From positions 1-64,000 of the forward strand of contig WRAK01000004.1 of the NCBI GenBank assembly GCA_009780235.1: DNA of 64,000 nt, in the 5' to 3' direction. Origin of the DNA: Oscillospiraceae bacterium. Its GTDB lineage: Bacteria > Bacillota > Clostridia > Oscillospirales > Oscillospiraceae. Both the position numbers and the translations under genes were made by a program. Under the pieces are notes generated by a model. The model ran no database searches. It had not been told where the DNA came from and saw only the letters and a list, made by a program, of their open reading frames with translations. Positions 1-8,792 of this stretch are shown here, piece by piece; position 1 is the stretch's first letter; the number at the start of each line of letters is the position of its first letter.

Positions 1-1006
1 CCGTGCGGGTCAAGATGATATGCTCCGTGCGCCAGTCCTCGGCCGCAAAATCCCCGTGGCTAATCAGCAGGGAGATGCGCCCGTCATCCAGCACGTTCAA
101 ACGCGATACAAAACCCGGCCGAACCCTCGTTTCCAGCCATTCAAGCAAGAGCGTCCGTTCGTCAGTTGCTATGGTGTAGCCAAAAAAGTGGGTGCCGTCA
201 TCTATGTACAGATCAAAGGCAGCCCCGTCCAAAGCGGGGTACAGACCTTGGATATTCGGCACGGAAATCGAGTGCTCTTCACCCCAAGCCCGCGCCGCAA
301 AGTCAATCTCCCGCAAGGTCGTACCGGATGCGCCCCCGCTGTCGGCCACTACTACGCGCCCGTCCCGTGTTTGGCTGAGCACGGCAGACATATTGACATC
401 TAGCCGCCCGCGCACGGTGAACTGCTCATCCAACAGATAGACAAACGAACTTCTATCCCCGGAGGCCAAGAGCGCAAGGTTGCCGTCCGCGACAAACACC
501 GCCTGTCCGGCGTGGAACCAGTTGCTCCCCTGCGGGACAAGCCCCTCCAACTCCCGCCGTACAATTTGCTCGCCCGCACGGGTGTATTCCAAATACCAAA
601 CGGAAGCATCCCGCCCCCGCTCCGTCCACACGGCGTTCGTGACGATAAGTGCGAGAGTATCCACCTCCGTGATATGCAACCCCGCAATGTCCACGTAGAC
701 ATACTCGCTCGGAATCTCCGTCCGCGCCACAGGCGTCCCGTCGGGCAGCATACTCGCCACGATAATCGCGGCCGAATCGGGACCGTCAGACGTCACATAG
801 GTATAATAAATCCGCCCCTCACGCACCATTGCCGTTTGGACAAGGTCTGTCACCTGCGGCATGGGCAGGGATTCGGGGAGGTAGATGTATGTTTCGATGA
901 TTGCATCGTCTGCACCGGTTTCGTCGCGTGTATCGTTGCCGCCACAGGCGGTGAATGAAGCGATAAGTATTAGGGCGATGGCGAGTAATATGTGTTTCTT
1001 TTTCAT
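1..1006 (-). CDS. Lipoprotein, N-terminal part (gene runs off the window)
   Basis: The reading frame is open from an ATG at 1006 to the window edge, giving about 335 residues. An AAGGAAA ribosome site lies just upstream. The N-terminus is a lipoprotein signal: MKKKH, a hydrophobic stretch, then SFTACGG with the lipobox Cys near residue 21. The rest has evenly spaced strand-like segments with repeated Asp/Gly turns (for example VADGNLALLASGD and LLDEQFTVRGRLDV), which suggests a beta-propeller-like extracellular domain. Related Clostridia carry such domains at the N-terminus of long solute-binding lipoproteins, but the C-terminal part is outside the window, so the function is open. It lies downstream of truB on the same strand, separated by about 370 bases of repeats, so it is probably an independent unit. 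Confidence 0.75.
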   Translation of the reverse strand, partial: MKKKHILLAIALILIASFTACGGNDTRDETGADDAIIETYIYLPESLPMPQVTDLVQTAMVREGRIYYTYVTSDGPDSAAIIVASMLPDGTPVARTEIPSEYVYVDIAGLHITEVDTLALIVTNAVWTERGRDASVWYLEYTRAGEQIVRRELEGLVPQGSNWFHAGQAVFVADGNLALLASGDRSSFVYLLDEQFTVRGRLDVNMSAVLSQTRDGRVVVADSGGASGTTLREIDFAARAWGEEHSISVPNIQGLYPALDGAAFDLYIDDGTHFFGYTIATDERTLLLEWLETRVRPGFVSRLNVLDDGRISLLISHGDFAAEDWRTEHIILTRT

Positions 1007-1009
1007 GTC

Positions 1010-1375
1010 GGTTTCCTTTTCTGAGTGGAAAGTTAAAGGCAGGGGCTGTTTTTGTCATTCTGGGCATAGCAAAGAATCTTATACCGATATAGAAATTCTT
1101 CGCTGCGCTCAGAATGAACAAATCATGCCTATAAGCCGCGTAGGCTCCTTTTCCAAAGGAGCTGTCGGCGTAGCCGACTGAGGATTATTCCCCTCCCTAG
1201 AGGGGTGGCAGGCGAAGCCTGACGGGGTGGTTCTGCGGGGCGGTCAAGGGCAACCACCCCACCGCCTGCGGCGGCACCCCTCCAAGGAGGGGAATTTTAA
1301 GGTCAAGGGCGGACGGCCAATGGCCGCCCCTACAGGCCACCCCGCCCTTATCTGTACACTGTACACTGCCCTTCC
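1010..1375. repeat. Repeat-filled intergenic region
   Basis: No gene is seen here. From left to right it holds a TCATTCTG..CAGAATGA inverted pair around 1053-1117, CTCCTTTTCCAAAGGAG with GTCGGCGTAGCCGAC around 1143-1172, facing CCCCTCC and GGAGGGG arms around 1191-1292, the motif GGTCAAGGGC, a GCGGACGGCCAATGGCCGCC hairpin at 1309-1333 and a TGTACACTGTACACTG tail before the truB stop. All these motifs recur elsewhere in the window. Confidence 0.8.
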
Positions 1376-2254
1376 CTACACACCCACCTCAAAAAAACGC
1401 TTCACCATCCTGAGCACAATCTCCCGCGACACCACAACCTCCCCCAAAGCCAAAAACGCCCCACTCACCCCATACACCCGCACCCGACCCGGATGCCCGG
1501 CGTCCAAGCGCACCGTCTGCCCGTTCCGTATCCCCCGCTCCTGTCCGACATCCACCGTCAAATCCGGATACCCCGCAAACAAAGCATCCAAAGGCCGCAA
1601 AAACGCCGCCCTGTCATCCGAAGCCTCAATCTCCGCCAAGGTACACGCATCCGCCGCGGAAAACGCACCCACCGCCGTCCGCCGAAGCGCACTCATCGTC
1701 CCGCCGCAGCCCAAAACCTCACCGATATCATGGCACAAAGTGCGGATATACGTCCCCTTGGAGCAGGTAATCTCCAACTCAAAATCACCGTCCACCCGAC
1801 CCAAAACAGCCAAGCGATGAATCGTCACAGGTCTGGCCCGCCGCTCGACTTCCACGCCCTGCCGCGCCAGCTTATACAGCCGCTGACCGTCCACTTTAAT
1901 CGCCGAATACATGGGCGGCACCTGCAAAATCTCCCCCAAAAAGCGAGGCAACACCGCCTCCAGCATCGCTTGCGACACCTCTGCTTCACACTCGCGCAAA
2001 ACCCGCCCCGTGATATCCTGTGTATCCGTCACGACACCAAGACGCAGGCGAGCGATGTATGTCTTCTCCTCGGCCTCGGCGAACTCCGCCGCCCGCGTCG
2101 CCCGCCCCACGAATATCGTGAGCAAACCCGTAGCCATAGGGTCAAGCGTCCCCGCATGACCAATCCGCCGCTCCTTGAGTAGCCCCCGAAGCTTCGCCAC
2201 CACATCATGACTGGTCCACTCCTGCGGCTTATCAATCAAAAGAATCCCATTCAT
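1376..2254 (-). CDS. truB: tRNA pseudouridine(55) synthase TruB
   Basis: This protein of 292 residues makes pseudouridine 55 in the T-loop of tRNAs. The N-terminus MNGILLIDKP is typical of TruB, and the catalytic motif GHAGTLDPMATG has its Asp near residue 38. A C-terminal PUA-like domain follows (GYPDLTVDVGQERGIRNG). I chose the ATG at 2254 over the upstream one at 2269 because the family starts with MNG and an AAGGG site lies 7 bases before it. The upstream ATG has only repeat-tail sequence before it. It is the last gene of the rimP-nusA-infB-rbfA-nrnA operon, and its position next to rbfA and nrnA is the usual Firmicutes order. Confidence 0.95.
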   Translation of the reverse strand: MNGILLIDKPQEWTSHDVVAKLRGLLKERRIGHAGTLDPMATGLLTIFVGRATRAAEFAEAEEKTYIARLRLGVVTDTQDITGRVLRECEAEVSQAMLEAVLPRFLGEILQVPPMYSAIKVDGQRLYKLARQGVEVERRARPVTIHRLAVLGRVDGDFELEITCSKGTYIRTLCHDIGEVLGCGGTMSALRRTAVGAFSAADACTLAEIEASDDRAAFLRPLDALFAGYPDLTVDVGQERGIRNGQTVRLDAGHPGRVRVYGVSGAFLALGEVVVSREIVLRMVKRFFEVGV

Positions 2255-2291
2255 ACCCAAGCCCTTCATTCTACATTCTAAACTCTACACT

Positions 2292-3257
2292 CTACATTCC
2301 CAACGCTTCCCCCGCCGCAATTTCCAGAGCCACAGCCGCGTCTTCCGGCTCCATATCCACCACGCACCCTGCCGCCATCGGATGCCCGCCGCCACCGAAT
2401 TTCCGGCAAATCGCATTGGCATCCACACCCGGTATCGTCCGCACGGATATCTTGCAACTCCCGTCAGGGAGTTCCCGCACGACAATCCCTACTTGCACGC
2501 CCTCCGCCTGATTGGGGATGTTGGCGATATCGTCCAAATCATCCTCCGTCACGCCCGTCTCGGCCATGCGTGCTTGCGTCACCAAGGCCAAGGCCACCCT
2601 GTCATCGTGACTAAACCGCAGTCCCGACAAAAGCGCACCGTCCAAGGCCATCCGCGCACGGGACTTCGTGCGGAACAGCCTCTTATTCACCCGCCAATGG
2701 TCGGCTCCCGCTCGCACCAAGCGGCTTGCAATCTCCAAGGTCTCCGCTGTCACGTTTGCATAGCAAAAGCAGCCCGTGTCCGTAGACAGAGCCACATAGA
2801 GCGGCGTCGCCGCCGCGCTTATTTCGCCCGAGAGCGCCATGAGAATCTCATACACCACTTCCCCGCAGGCCGCACAGTCTGTGTCCACGCAGGAATATGC
2901 GGCGTAGCCCGTGTTAGAGGCATGGTGGTCGATGCACAAATCCACCCGCTCCGCATACACCCAAGCGTTTTTCTGCAAAATCCCCGCATCCGCCGTATCC
3001 ACAGAAATCACAACCTGCGGCACGAAATCCGGGGGCGGCAAATAATTATGAGTATACTCTAAATACCGCTCCGTCGTCTCGGGATTCTCCAAAATATAGG
3101 CCTGTTTGCCTATCGCCCGCAGTCCGGCGCAGAGTCCCGCCGCACTACCGAGCGCATCCCCGTCCGGACGGCGGTGGGTTAAGATGAGAAAGCCGTCTCG
3201 CTCTAAGAGCCAGGCGGCAACCTCTTTATTCGTCAGTCTCGTCGTCTCGTGTATCAT
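2292..3257 (-). CDS. nrnA: DHH phosphoesterase, NrnA-like oligoribonuclease / PAP phosphatase
   Basis: This DHH/DHHA1 phosphoesterase has about 321 residues. Members hydrolyse nano-RNAs, pAp or cyclic dinucleotide products using manganese. Visible motifs are THRRPDGDALGSA (DGD near residues 32-34), VDTADAG, the family signature DHHASN and the C-terminal substrate loop GGGGHPMAAG. The ATG at 3257 has GGAGG nine bases upstream and overlaps the end of rbfA by 32 bases, so the longer upstream frame was rejected. The stop codon TAG falls inside an ATTCTACATTCTA repeat tail that separates it from truB. The gene sits between rbfA and truB as in many Firmicutes. Which substrate is preferred cannot be read from sequence. 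Confidence 0.9.
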   Translation of the reverse strand: MIHETTRLTNKEVAAWLLERDGFLILTHRRPDGDALGSAAGLCAGLRAIGKQAYILENPETTERYLEYTHNYLPPPDFVPQVVISVDTADAGILQKNAWVYAERVDLCIDHHASNTGYAAYSCVDTDCAACGEVVYEILMALSGEISAAATPLYVALSTDTGCFCYANVTAETLEIASRLVRAGADHWRVNKRLFRTKSRARMALDGALLSGLRFSHDDRVALALVTQARMAETGVTEDDLDDIANIPNQAEGVQVGIVVRELPDGSCKISVRTIPGVDANAICRKFGGGGHPMAAGCVVDMEPEDAAVALEIAAGEALGM

Positions 3258-3603
3258 CAGCAGTGTCCTCCAAAGATTGCAAAATCTTCGACACATGTGC
3301 GCCGTGTTCCATGGACTTGTCCAGCTTAAAAATCAGCTCCGGCGTATGCCGCAAGTCAAGTGCCTGCCCCAAAGCCCGCCGCAGATGCCCGGCGGCCGAC
3401 TCCAGCCCCTTACTCATCCGCTTCTCATCTTCCAAACCCAACACACTCAAATACACCTTGCAAAACTTCAAATCCGCAGTCGTATCCACCGCCAAAACAC
3501 TAACCATCCCCTGCCGCACCCGAGGGTCTTTCACCTCCCGCAAAAGTACAGAGAGTTCCCTTGCGATGTCTTCATTGATTCGCTGTAATTTGTTCGTCGC
3601 CAT
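3226..3603 (-). CDS. rbfA: Ribosome-binding factor A
   Basis: RbfA (125 residues) binds the 30S subunit and assists late 16S rRNA maturation. The N-terminus MATNKLQRINEDIARELSVL and the DPRVRQGMVSVLAVDTTADL segment are characteristic, as is the small KH-like fold with LRRALGQALDLRHTPEL near the middle. It has a strong GGAGG ribosome site. It lies about 150 bases downstream of infB, from which it is separated by a composite palindromic repeat, and overlaps the start of nrnA. The C-terminus is acidic (DDTRDDETDE), as often seen. Confidence 0.95.
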   Translation of the reverse strand: MATNKLQRINEDIARELSVLLREVKDPRVRQGMVSVLAVDTTADLKFCKVYLSVLGLEDEKRMSKGLESAAGHLRRALGQALDLRHTPELIFKLDKSMEHGAHVSKILQSLEDTADDTRDDETDE

Positions 3604-3620
3604 ATTCGTTTCCTCCTATT

Positions 3621-3741
3621 AGGCCCCCTCGTTTTGAGGGGGCTGTCAGCGAAGCTGACTGGGGGAGTCAGCACGCATTGCAAGGTCAAGGGCTTACTCC
3701 CTCCGTCCCTTCGGGCCACCTCCCTCGCAAGCGAGGGAGGC
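3621..3741. repeat. Composite palindromic repeat, CCCTCG/CGAGGG family, copy 1
   Basis: A CCCCCTCGTTTTGAGGGGG hairpin is followed by GTCAGCGAAGCTGAC, GGGGGAGTCAGCACGC, GCAAGGTCAAGGGC, then CTCCCTCCGTC and a CCTCCCTCGCAAGCGAGGGAGG hairpin split around 3719-3741. Close copies lie at 27519-27670 (inverted) and 43374-43500. It occupies the infB-rbfA gap. Confidence 0.85.
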
Positions 3742-3752
3742 TTCTACATTCA

Positions 3753-6101
3753 CTAATTGACCTTAATCTGCTCCATCATAAATGCCTCAATGATATCCCC
3801 AATCTTCACATCATTGAAGTTCTCAATCGCCATACCACACTCGTAGTGCGTAGCGACTTCCTTTACATCGTCCTTAAACCGCCGCAAGGAGGCGAGGTTG
3901 CCCTCGTGGATGACAATCCCGTCCCGCACGAGCCGTACCTGACAACCACGGAGAATCTTGCCGTCTTGCACGTAACAGCCGCAAACCGTACCGATGCTCG
4001 ACACCTTGTAGGTCTCCCGTACCTCGGCGTGACCCAACACCACTTCCTTGAACTTGGGCGCAAGCATCCCTTTCATAGCGGATTCGATTTCATTGATGCA
4101 GTCATAGATGACACGGTACATCCGCATATCTACGTTGCTCCGCATTGCGCTGTCTCTTGCCGCCGCATCGGGCCGCACGTTAAAGCCCACAACAATCGCC
4201 CCGGAGGTGTCGGCCAGCATGATATCGCTCTCGTTGATGGCACCGACGCCGGAGTGAATCACCCGCACCCGCACCTCTTCGTTGGCGATTTTTTCCAGCG
4301 AGGCCTTCAACGCCTCCGCAGAGCCCTGCACGTCAGCCTTGACGATGATGTTCAAATCTTTGACCTCGCCCTGTTTAATCTGGGCAAAGAGGGCATCCAA
4401 GCTCACTTTGGCCACGGGCGCGGCATTCGCCTGCTTCTGCTCGGCCTTCCGCTGGGCAACCAGCTCACGTGCCATGCGCTCGTCGGCCACGGCATTAAAC
4501 GTGTCACCCGCGCTGGGGACATCGCCCATACCCATAATCTCCACAGGCACAGACGGTCCTGCGGCGAGAAGTTTTTCGCCGCGGTCAGAGGTCATAAGCC
4601 GCACACGGCCAACGGACGTCCCGGCGATGATGATATCGCCCTGCTTGAGCGTACCGTTTTGCACCAGACCCGTCATAATCGGCCCCCGACCCTTATCGAG
4701 CCGTGCTTCGATAACCGTACCTTTAGCAGGCCGTGTCGGATTGGCCTTGAGGTCTTCGACTTCGGCGGTGAGCGCAACCATCTCAAGCAGCGTATCTACG
4801 CCGTCACCCGTCTTGGCCGAGATGGGGACGATAATCGTCTCGCCGCCCCAGTCCTCACTCACGAGCTCATATTCCGTGAGCTGCTGTTTGATTTTATCCG
4901 GGTTGGCGTCCGGCTTATCCATCTTGTTGATGGCAACAATAATTGGAATCTCCGCCGCCTTGGCGTGGCTGATGGACTCCACCGTCTGCGGCATAATGCC
5001 GTCATCGGCGGCGACCACCAGAATCGCAATATCCGTGACTTTCGCGCCACGGGCACGCATGGACGTAAATGCCTCATGGCCCGGTGTATCGAGGAAAGTA
5101 ATCGGCTTGCTCTTAATCTCCACCTGATAGGCACCGATGTGCTGGGTAATCCCCCCGGCCTCACCCTCCACCACCCGCTCATTGCGGATACGGTCGAGCA
5201 GGCTCGTCTTACCGTGGTCAACATGACCCATAACCACCACCACAGGCGCACGGGCAACAAGGTCTTCCGGATTATCCACAGCATCATCAATCAGCCGTTC
5301 CTCGATGGTAACGATAACCTCCCGCTCCACCTTACAACCCATCTCCATGGCGACAAGCGCGGCGGTGTCGTGGTCGATGACATCGGACAGCGAGGCCATA
5401 TGCCCCAGTTTCACCAGTTGTTTCACGACCAGCGCACCCTGCTTCTTCATGCGGCTGGCCAGTTCGCCTACGGCGATTTCATCGGGAATCAGCACCCGTG
5501 TGGGTGCTTTTTTCGCCGCCTCCATCTGGAGCTTGAGCATCTTATCCCGCTCCTCCTGCCGGCGTTTGGCCGAGGGCGGCATCTTCTTCTGGTTGCGCTT
5601 GCCGAACTTTTCCTTGCCCTGCTTCATCGCACGGGCTTGATCGGGCACAAGGGCATCCAACCGCTCATCGTACTTGTCGATGTTGACGGTGACGCCAGAG
5701 GTATCCACCACCCGCTTCTCCGGCTTCTTCGTGCTGGCGGGGCCTGCGGGTTCGGACTTCTGCGGCTTCGCCGCAGGAGCCTGTGCAGGTGCAGAGACAT
5801 CTGCTTTCGCCGCCGAAGTTTCGGCAGATGCCGTCGCCTTGGGTGCCTCTGCCGGGACTTCCGCCTTGGGTTGTTCCGCGGGCGGCGTGTAGGTCTCGGC
5901 ATAGACCTCTTCAATGCTCTCAATCTGGTTGTGCAGGGTGAGATACTCGAAAATCAGGTCAAGCTCATTCGCCTCAAGCACCTGCATATGGTTCTTGGGC
6001 TTTGTGGCGTATTTGGTCAGAATCTCGGAGATGTCCTTAGACCCCACTCCAAAATCTTTCGCCACCTCGTGTACACGATATTTAATCAAACTAGCAGCCA
6101 T
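3753..6101 (-). CDS. infB: Translation initiation factor IF-2
   Basis: IF-2 (782 residues) is the GTPase that delivers initiator tRNA to the ribosome. The N-terminal IF2_N fold ([20 protein letters not shown]) is followed by an Ala/Pro/Lys-rich linker at about 70-140. The G domain has [11 protein letters not shown] from about residue 291, DTPGHEAF near 337 and NKMD near 391. Domains II to IV follow, with the C-terminal [12 protein letters not shown] segment. The ATG has AGGAGG eight bases upstream and lies four bases after the ylxQ stop, so the genes are co-transcribed. The size is slightly shorter than Bacillus or E. coli IF-2 only in the linker. Confidence 0.97.
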   Translation of the reverse strand: MAASLIKYRVHEVAKDFGVGSKDISEILTKYATKPKNHMQVLEANELDLIFEYLTLHNQIESIEEVYAETYTPPAEQPKAEVPAEAPKATASAETSAAKADVSAPAQAPAAKPQKSEPAGPASTKKPEKRVVDTSGVTVNIDKYDERLDALVPDQARAMKQGKEKFGKRNQKKMPPSAKRRQEERDKMLKLQMEAAKKAPTRVLIPDEIAVGELASRMKKQGALVVKQLVKLGHMASLSDVIDHDTAALVAMEMGCKVEREVIVTIEERLIDDAVDNPEDLVARAPVVVVMGHVDHGKTSLLDRIRNERVVEGEAGGITQHIGAYQVEIKSKPITFLDTPGHEAFTSMRARGAKVTDIAILVVAADDGIMPQTVESISHAKAAEIPIIVAINKMDKPDANPDKIKQQLTEYELVSEDWGGETIIVPISAKTGDGVDTLLEMVALTAEVEDLKANPTRPAKGTVIEARLDKGRGPIMTGLVQNGTLKQGDIIIAGTSVGRVRLMTSDRGEKLLAAGPSVPVEIMGMGDVPSAGDTFNAVADERMARELVAQRKAEQKQANAAPVAKVSLDALFAQIKQGEVKDLNIIVKADVQGSAEALKASLEKIANEEVRVRVIHSGVGAINESDIMLADTSGAIVVGFNVRPDAAARDSAMRSNVDMRMYRVIYDCINEIESAMKGMLAPKFKEVVLGHAEVRETYKVSSIGTVCGCYVQDGKILRGCQVRLVRDGIVIHEGNLASLRRFKDDVKEVATHYECGMAIENFNDVKIGDIIEAFMMEQIKVN

Positions 6102-6105
6102 CTAT

Positions 6106-6537
6106 TTATCCTCCTCTTGCCTGATTCCGCCGAGTTGCTCCCCTGCTGTTATGCTTCTTCTTATCTTTGCGGTGCTCGGCTCGGTCTTTCCGTCCCCGCA
6201 AAGCCTCTTCCAATGCGCCGTAACGCTCTTTATCTATTTCTGCCAGCTTCTTTGAAAACGACCACGCAAAGCCCGCATCCAAAAAAGCAATGATTCCGCA
6301 TTCTTGCAGTCCCAAAGCGGCCCCCAGCTCCATCCGTGTGAAAGGCGTTTCGGCATATAGTCCGTTACACCTGTCGGGCATATACCGCGCCCGCTCCAAC
6401 ACCCGTTCACTCGCATCCGATGCCGTGCAGATGAGCCGCACACGCTTCTCAGCCACCGCATCCGACACCGCGGCATCCCCGGCGGCGAGCTTCCCCGCTT
6501 TCCACGCGAGCCCCACAAGTCCCAATTTACTCCCCAC
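6106..6537 (-). CDS. Ribosomal L7Ae-like protein (YlxQ family)
   Basis: This L7Ae/L30e-fold RNA-binding protein has about 143 residues and sits between ylxR and infB, where YlxQ is found in Firmicutes. The core runs from VGSKLGLVGLAWKAGKLAAGD to FLDAGFAWSFSKKL, and the last 40 residues are a strongly basic tail (KDRAEHRKDKKKHNSR). The GTG at 6537 is the likely start because GGAGG lies six to seven bases upstream; an in-frame ATG at 6558 lacks a good site. The gene overlaps the end of ylxR by about 11 bases, suggesting coupled translation. The family probably binds kink-turn RNA; its exact role is uncertain. Confidence 0.85.
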   Translation of the reverse strand: MGSKLGLVGLAWKAGKLAAGDAAVSDAVAEKRVRLICTASDASERVLERARYMPDRCNGLYAETPFTRMELGAALGLQECGIIAFLDAGFAWSFSKKLAEIDKERYGALEEALRGRKDRAEHRKDKKKHNSRGATRRNQARGG

Positions 6538-6799
6538 GGTCACCCTCCATCTGCGCAATTAGCTGCGCCTCCAATTCCGCCGAAACAGGCCCTTTGAACA
6601 CCCGCTCCAACGCTCTGCTCTTCCGTGACCGCTTGAGACAGTCTACGCTTCGGCAAACATACGCGCCACGCCCGGGAACCTTCCCGACCAAATCCAAAGC
6701 AACCACTCCCTCGGGCGATTTCACTACCCGAACAAGCTCCGCTTTCGGCTTCATCTCCCGACACCCCGTACACATCCGCATAGGAACCCGCTTCACCAT
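6527..6799 (-). CDS. ylxR: YlxR family RNA-binding protein
   Basis: This YlxR (DUF448) protein of about 90 residues has the expected RMCTGCREMKPKAELVRVV segment followed by GRGAYVCRSVDC. The family is a small nucleic-acid-binding protein that sits between nusA and infB. I place the start at the ATG (MVKRVPMRMC) with an AGGGG site 10 bases upstream. The open frame extends to a TTG at 6823 with no ribosome site. Its end overlaps ylxQ. Some family members bind RNase P or nucleoid DNA, but nothing here identifies a specific partner. Confidence 0.9.
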   Translation of the reverse strand: MVKRVPMRMCTGCREMKPKAELVRVVKSPEGVVALDLVGKVPGRGAYVCRSVDCLKRSRKSRALERVFKGPVSAELEAQLIAQMEGDRGE

Positions 6800-6868
6800 A
6801 CCAAAATTGCCCCTAAATTTCAAATCCGTCCGCCAAAAGCGGACACCACCATTGTTAATTGCTAATTG

Positions 6869-7936
6869 CTAATTGCCGCCCCCGGCGGCACTAACCGGCC
6901 CGATATCAATCTTATACCCCGTCAGCCGTGCCGCAAGACGTGCATTCTGCCCCTCTTTACCGATTGCAAGGCTGAGCTGGTCATCCGGCACGACTACCCG
7001 ACAGACTTTCTCGTCACCCGCCGCCAGATTTACTTCCACCACCTGCGCAGGAGCCAAAGCCGCCGCGATGTACGCCGCAGGGTCTTCGCTGTAGGGGATA
7101 ATATCAATCTTCTCGCCGCCGAGCTCATCGACGATAGCGGCCACTCTGCCGCCTCTCGGACCGACACAGGCACCCACGGGGTCTACATCACCCTCGTTTG
7201 ACCACACCGCCATCTTCGTGCGGCTCCCCGCCTCACGAGCGATGCTCATGACTTCGACCAAGCCCTCGCCGATTTCAGGCACCTCAAGCTCAAACAGACG
7301 CCGCACAAGCCCCGGATGCGTGCGGGAAATCAGCACCTGCGGCCCGCGAGTCGAGCGGCGGACTTCCACCACATAAACCTTCACCCGCTCGCCCTCACGG
7401 AGCACTTCGCCCCGTACCTGCTCATGCGGGGAGAGCATCCCCTCCGTGTTCTCACTCCCGGAGCCGATGCGCACGGACACGCTCCCGCTCCGCGGGTCAA
7501 CACGGGTCACCTGCCCCGTGAGAATCTCGTGTTCCTTGGAGGTAAACTCGTCAAAGACCATCCCCCGCTCCGCTTCACGGATACCTTGGATGATGACCTG
7601 CTTCGCCGCCTGTGCGGCAATGCGGCCGAACTTCTTCGTCTCCACGGGCACGTCGATTTCTTCCTCCAAGACAGCTTTCTTCTGAATCTTTTTCGCCTCT
7701 TCGAGTGTCATCTGTGTGTCGGGGTCTTCGACTTCTTCCACCACGGTCTTGCGGACGTAGAGGTCGATTTTCTTCGCATTCTCGTCCACACGGACAAATA
7801 TATTCTCCGCCGCCGTGGGGTGGTCTTTCTTCAGGGCCGCCGTGAGCGCAAGCGTGATTTTCTCCAGCATATACGCTTTAGAAATCCCCTTGTCCCGCTC
7901 AATGTCATCCAACGCGGCAAAAAATTCTGCATTCAT
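6869..7936 (-). CDS. nusA: Transcription termination/antitermination factor NusA
   Basis: NusA (355 residues) binds RNA polymerase and controls pausing, termination and antitermination. The N-terminal domain is MNAEFFAALDDIERDKGISK. An S1 domain spans about 135-200 (GQVTRVDPRSGSVSVRIG), followed by KH1 (ACVGPRGGRVAAIVDELGGEKIDII) and KH2 (AIGKEGQNARLAARLTGYKIDIG). The protein ends soon after KH2, the usual short Firmicutes form without acidic repeats. GGAGGAG precedes the start. A 75-base inverted repeat fills the gap to rimP, and the gene's own end abuts a GCTAATTGCTAATTGC tail. Confidence 0.97.
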   Translation of the reverse strand: MNAEFFAALDDIERDKGISKAYMLEKITLALTAALKKDHPTAAENIFVRVDENAKKIDLYVRKTVVEEVEDPDTQMTLEEAKKIQKKAVLEEEIDVPVETKKFGRIAAQAAKQVIIQGIREAERGMVFDEFTSKEHEILTGQVTRVDPRSGSVSVRIGSGSENTEGMLSPHEQVRGEVLREGERVKVYVVEVRRSTRGPQVLISRTHPGLVRRLFELEVPEIGEGLVEVMSIAREAGSRTKMAVWSNEGDVDPVGACVGPRGGRVAAIVDELGGEKIDIIPYSEDPAAYIAAALAPAQVVEVNLAAGDEKVCRVVVPDDQLSLAIGKEGQNARLAARLTGYKIDIGPVSAAGGGN

Positions 7937-7960
7937 TGTTTCGTTCTCCTCCTGCCCTTT

Positions 7961-8035
7961 GTAGGGGCGGCCCCATGTGGCCGCCCTGTATGTGCTATAT
8001 GCCGTATATTGCGGACGGCCAATGGCCGCCCCTAC
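7961..8035. repeat. Paired GTAGGGGCGG palindromic repeats
   Basis: GTAGGGGCGGCC at the left and GGCCGCCCCTAC at the right are inverted over 75 bases, each side also carrying its own small hairpin (GGCCCCATGTGGCC and CGGCCAATGGCCG). It lies in the rimP-nusA gap and would form a long stem in the operon transcript. Confidence 0.85.
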
Positions 8036-8043
8036 AGATAAAA

Positions 8044-8496
8044 TTACGCGATGCGCAAACGAACCATCGCAATATCATTCTTCACAAACTGCCGCGCTTC
8101 CCCGGCTGCATCTATGGTCACGTCCCCGTCCGCATAGGCGGTGAGCGTACCCACGTACTCCTTCGCACCGTCCACGGCGCGGTAGAGCTTGACCTCCACC
8201 AGATGTCCGATAAACTGCGCAAAATCCCGCGCCCGCTTGAGTTGTCGCTCCGCACCTGCGGAGGACACCTCAAAGGTATAGCTGCCGGGAATCGCGTCCA
8301 GTTCATCCAGCGGCGCATCCAAGGCACGGCTCACACGCTCGCAGTCTTCAATGCCGATGCCGCCCTCTTTGTCGATATACACCCGCAAAAACCACTGCCC
8401 CGCCTCTTTGATGTACTCGACATCCCAGAGACTGCAACCCGCTTCGTTGACGATGGGTTCGGCCAGTTTTGTAACGGCTTCGGTGACTTTGTTCAT
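8044..8496 (-). CDS. rimP: Ribosome maturation factor RimP
   Basis: RimP (about 150 residues) assists 30S subunit assembly. The sequence shows the N-terminal alpha-beta domain (EPIVNEAGCSLWDVEYIKEAG, then LRVYIDKEGGIGIEDCERVS) and the C-terminal SH3-like domain with VSSAGAERQLKRARDFAQFIG. The ATG at 8496 is seven bases after GGAGG; a GTG two codons upstream is less well placed. It is the first gene of the nusA-infB operon. Its transcript should begin near 8703, leaving a leader of about 200 bases that contains a repeat hairpin and a terminator-like hairpin. Confidence 0.95.
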   Translation of the reverse strand: MNKVTEAVTKLAEPIVNEAGCSLWDVEYIKEAGQWFLRVYIDKEGGIGIEDCERVSRALDAPLDELDAIPGSYTFEVSSAGAERQLKRARDFAQFIGHLVEVKLYRAVDGAKEYVGTLTAYADGDVTIDAAGEARQFVKNDIAMVRLRIA

Positions 8497-8532
8497 GCGC
8501 ACTCCTCCGAAATTTCAACATCCTGCACCCTT

Positions 8533-8607
8533 GTAGGGGGCGGCGTCCTCGACGCCCCGTGGCATTGCGTGTTCGGCGTGCAGGGTGTCGGGGACGCCGC
8601 CCCCTAC
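8533..8607. repeat. Inverted GTAGGGGGCGGCGTC repeat in the rimP leader
   Basis: GTAGGGGGCGGCGTCCTCGA and its near-complement ending in GCCGCCCCCTAC face each other over 75 bases. The arms match better than 18 bases. This is a member of the GTAGGGG family with a different core (GTCCTCGACGCC). Confidence 0.8.
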
Positions 8608-8663
8608 AATACAATAGCCCCATGCCCCCGAAATTTTAACAATTCCAAAATAGGCTGAAGAAA

Positions 8664-8684
8664 GGAGTGGGAAGCCCCCACTCC
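8664..8684 (-). terminator. Terminator-like hairpin in the rimP-nusA leader
   Basis: On the minus strand an eight-base-pair stem (GGAGTGGG with CCCACTCC) is followed by TTTCTTC. It lies between the likely promoter at 8710-8738 and rimP, so it could act as a partial attenuator. Confidence 0.45.
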
Positions 8685-8709
8685 GTCAATCCTACATCCT
8701 ACGCCGTAC

Positions 8710-8738
8710 ATTCTACCACGCCCCGCTTGGAATTGCAA
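8710..8738 (-). promoter_or_regulatory. Sigma-A-type promoter of the rimP-nusA-infB operon
   Basis: On the minus strand TTGCAA (8733-8738) and TAGAAT (8710-8715) are 17 bases apart. This is the best promoter between the divergent rimP and crp genes for leftward transcription. Confidence 0.6.
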
Positions 8739-8756
8739 GCATTTTCCCGCCAAAGC

Positions 8757-8785
8757 TTGACAGAAGACACAAAACTTAGTAAACT
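8757..8785 (+). promoter_or_regulatory. Sigma-A-type promoter of the Crp/Fnr gene, giving a leaderless mRNA
   Basis: TTGACA (8757-8762) and TAAACT (8780-8785) are 17 bases apart. The ATG at 8793 is where transcription should start, seven bases after the -10 box, and no ribosome site precedes it. Confidence 0.65.
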
Positions 8786-8792
8786 GTATCAC

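Noticed and set aside
3678-6293. An 871-residue open frame opposite infB
   Set aside because: It lies antisense to the full IF-2 gene and has His/Arg-rich shadow composition with no domain. GC-rich codon bias opens this frame.
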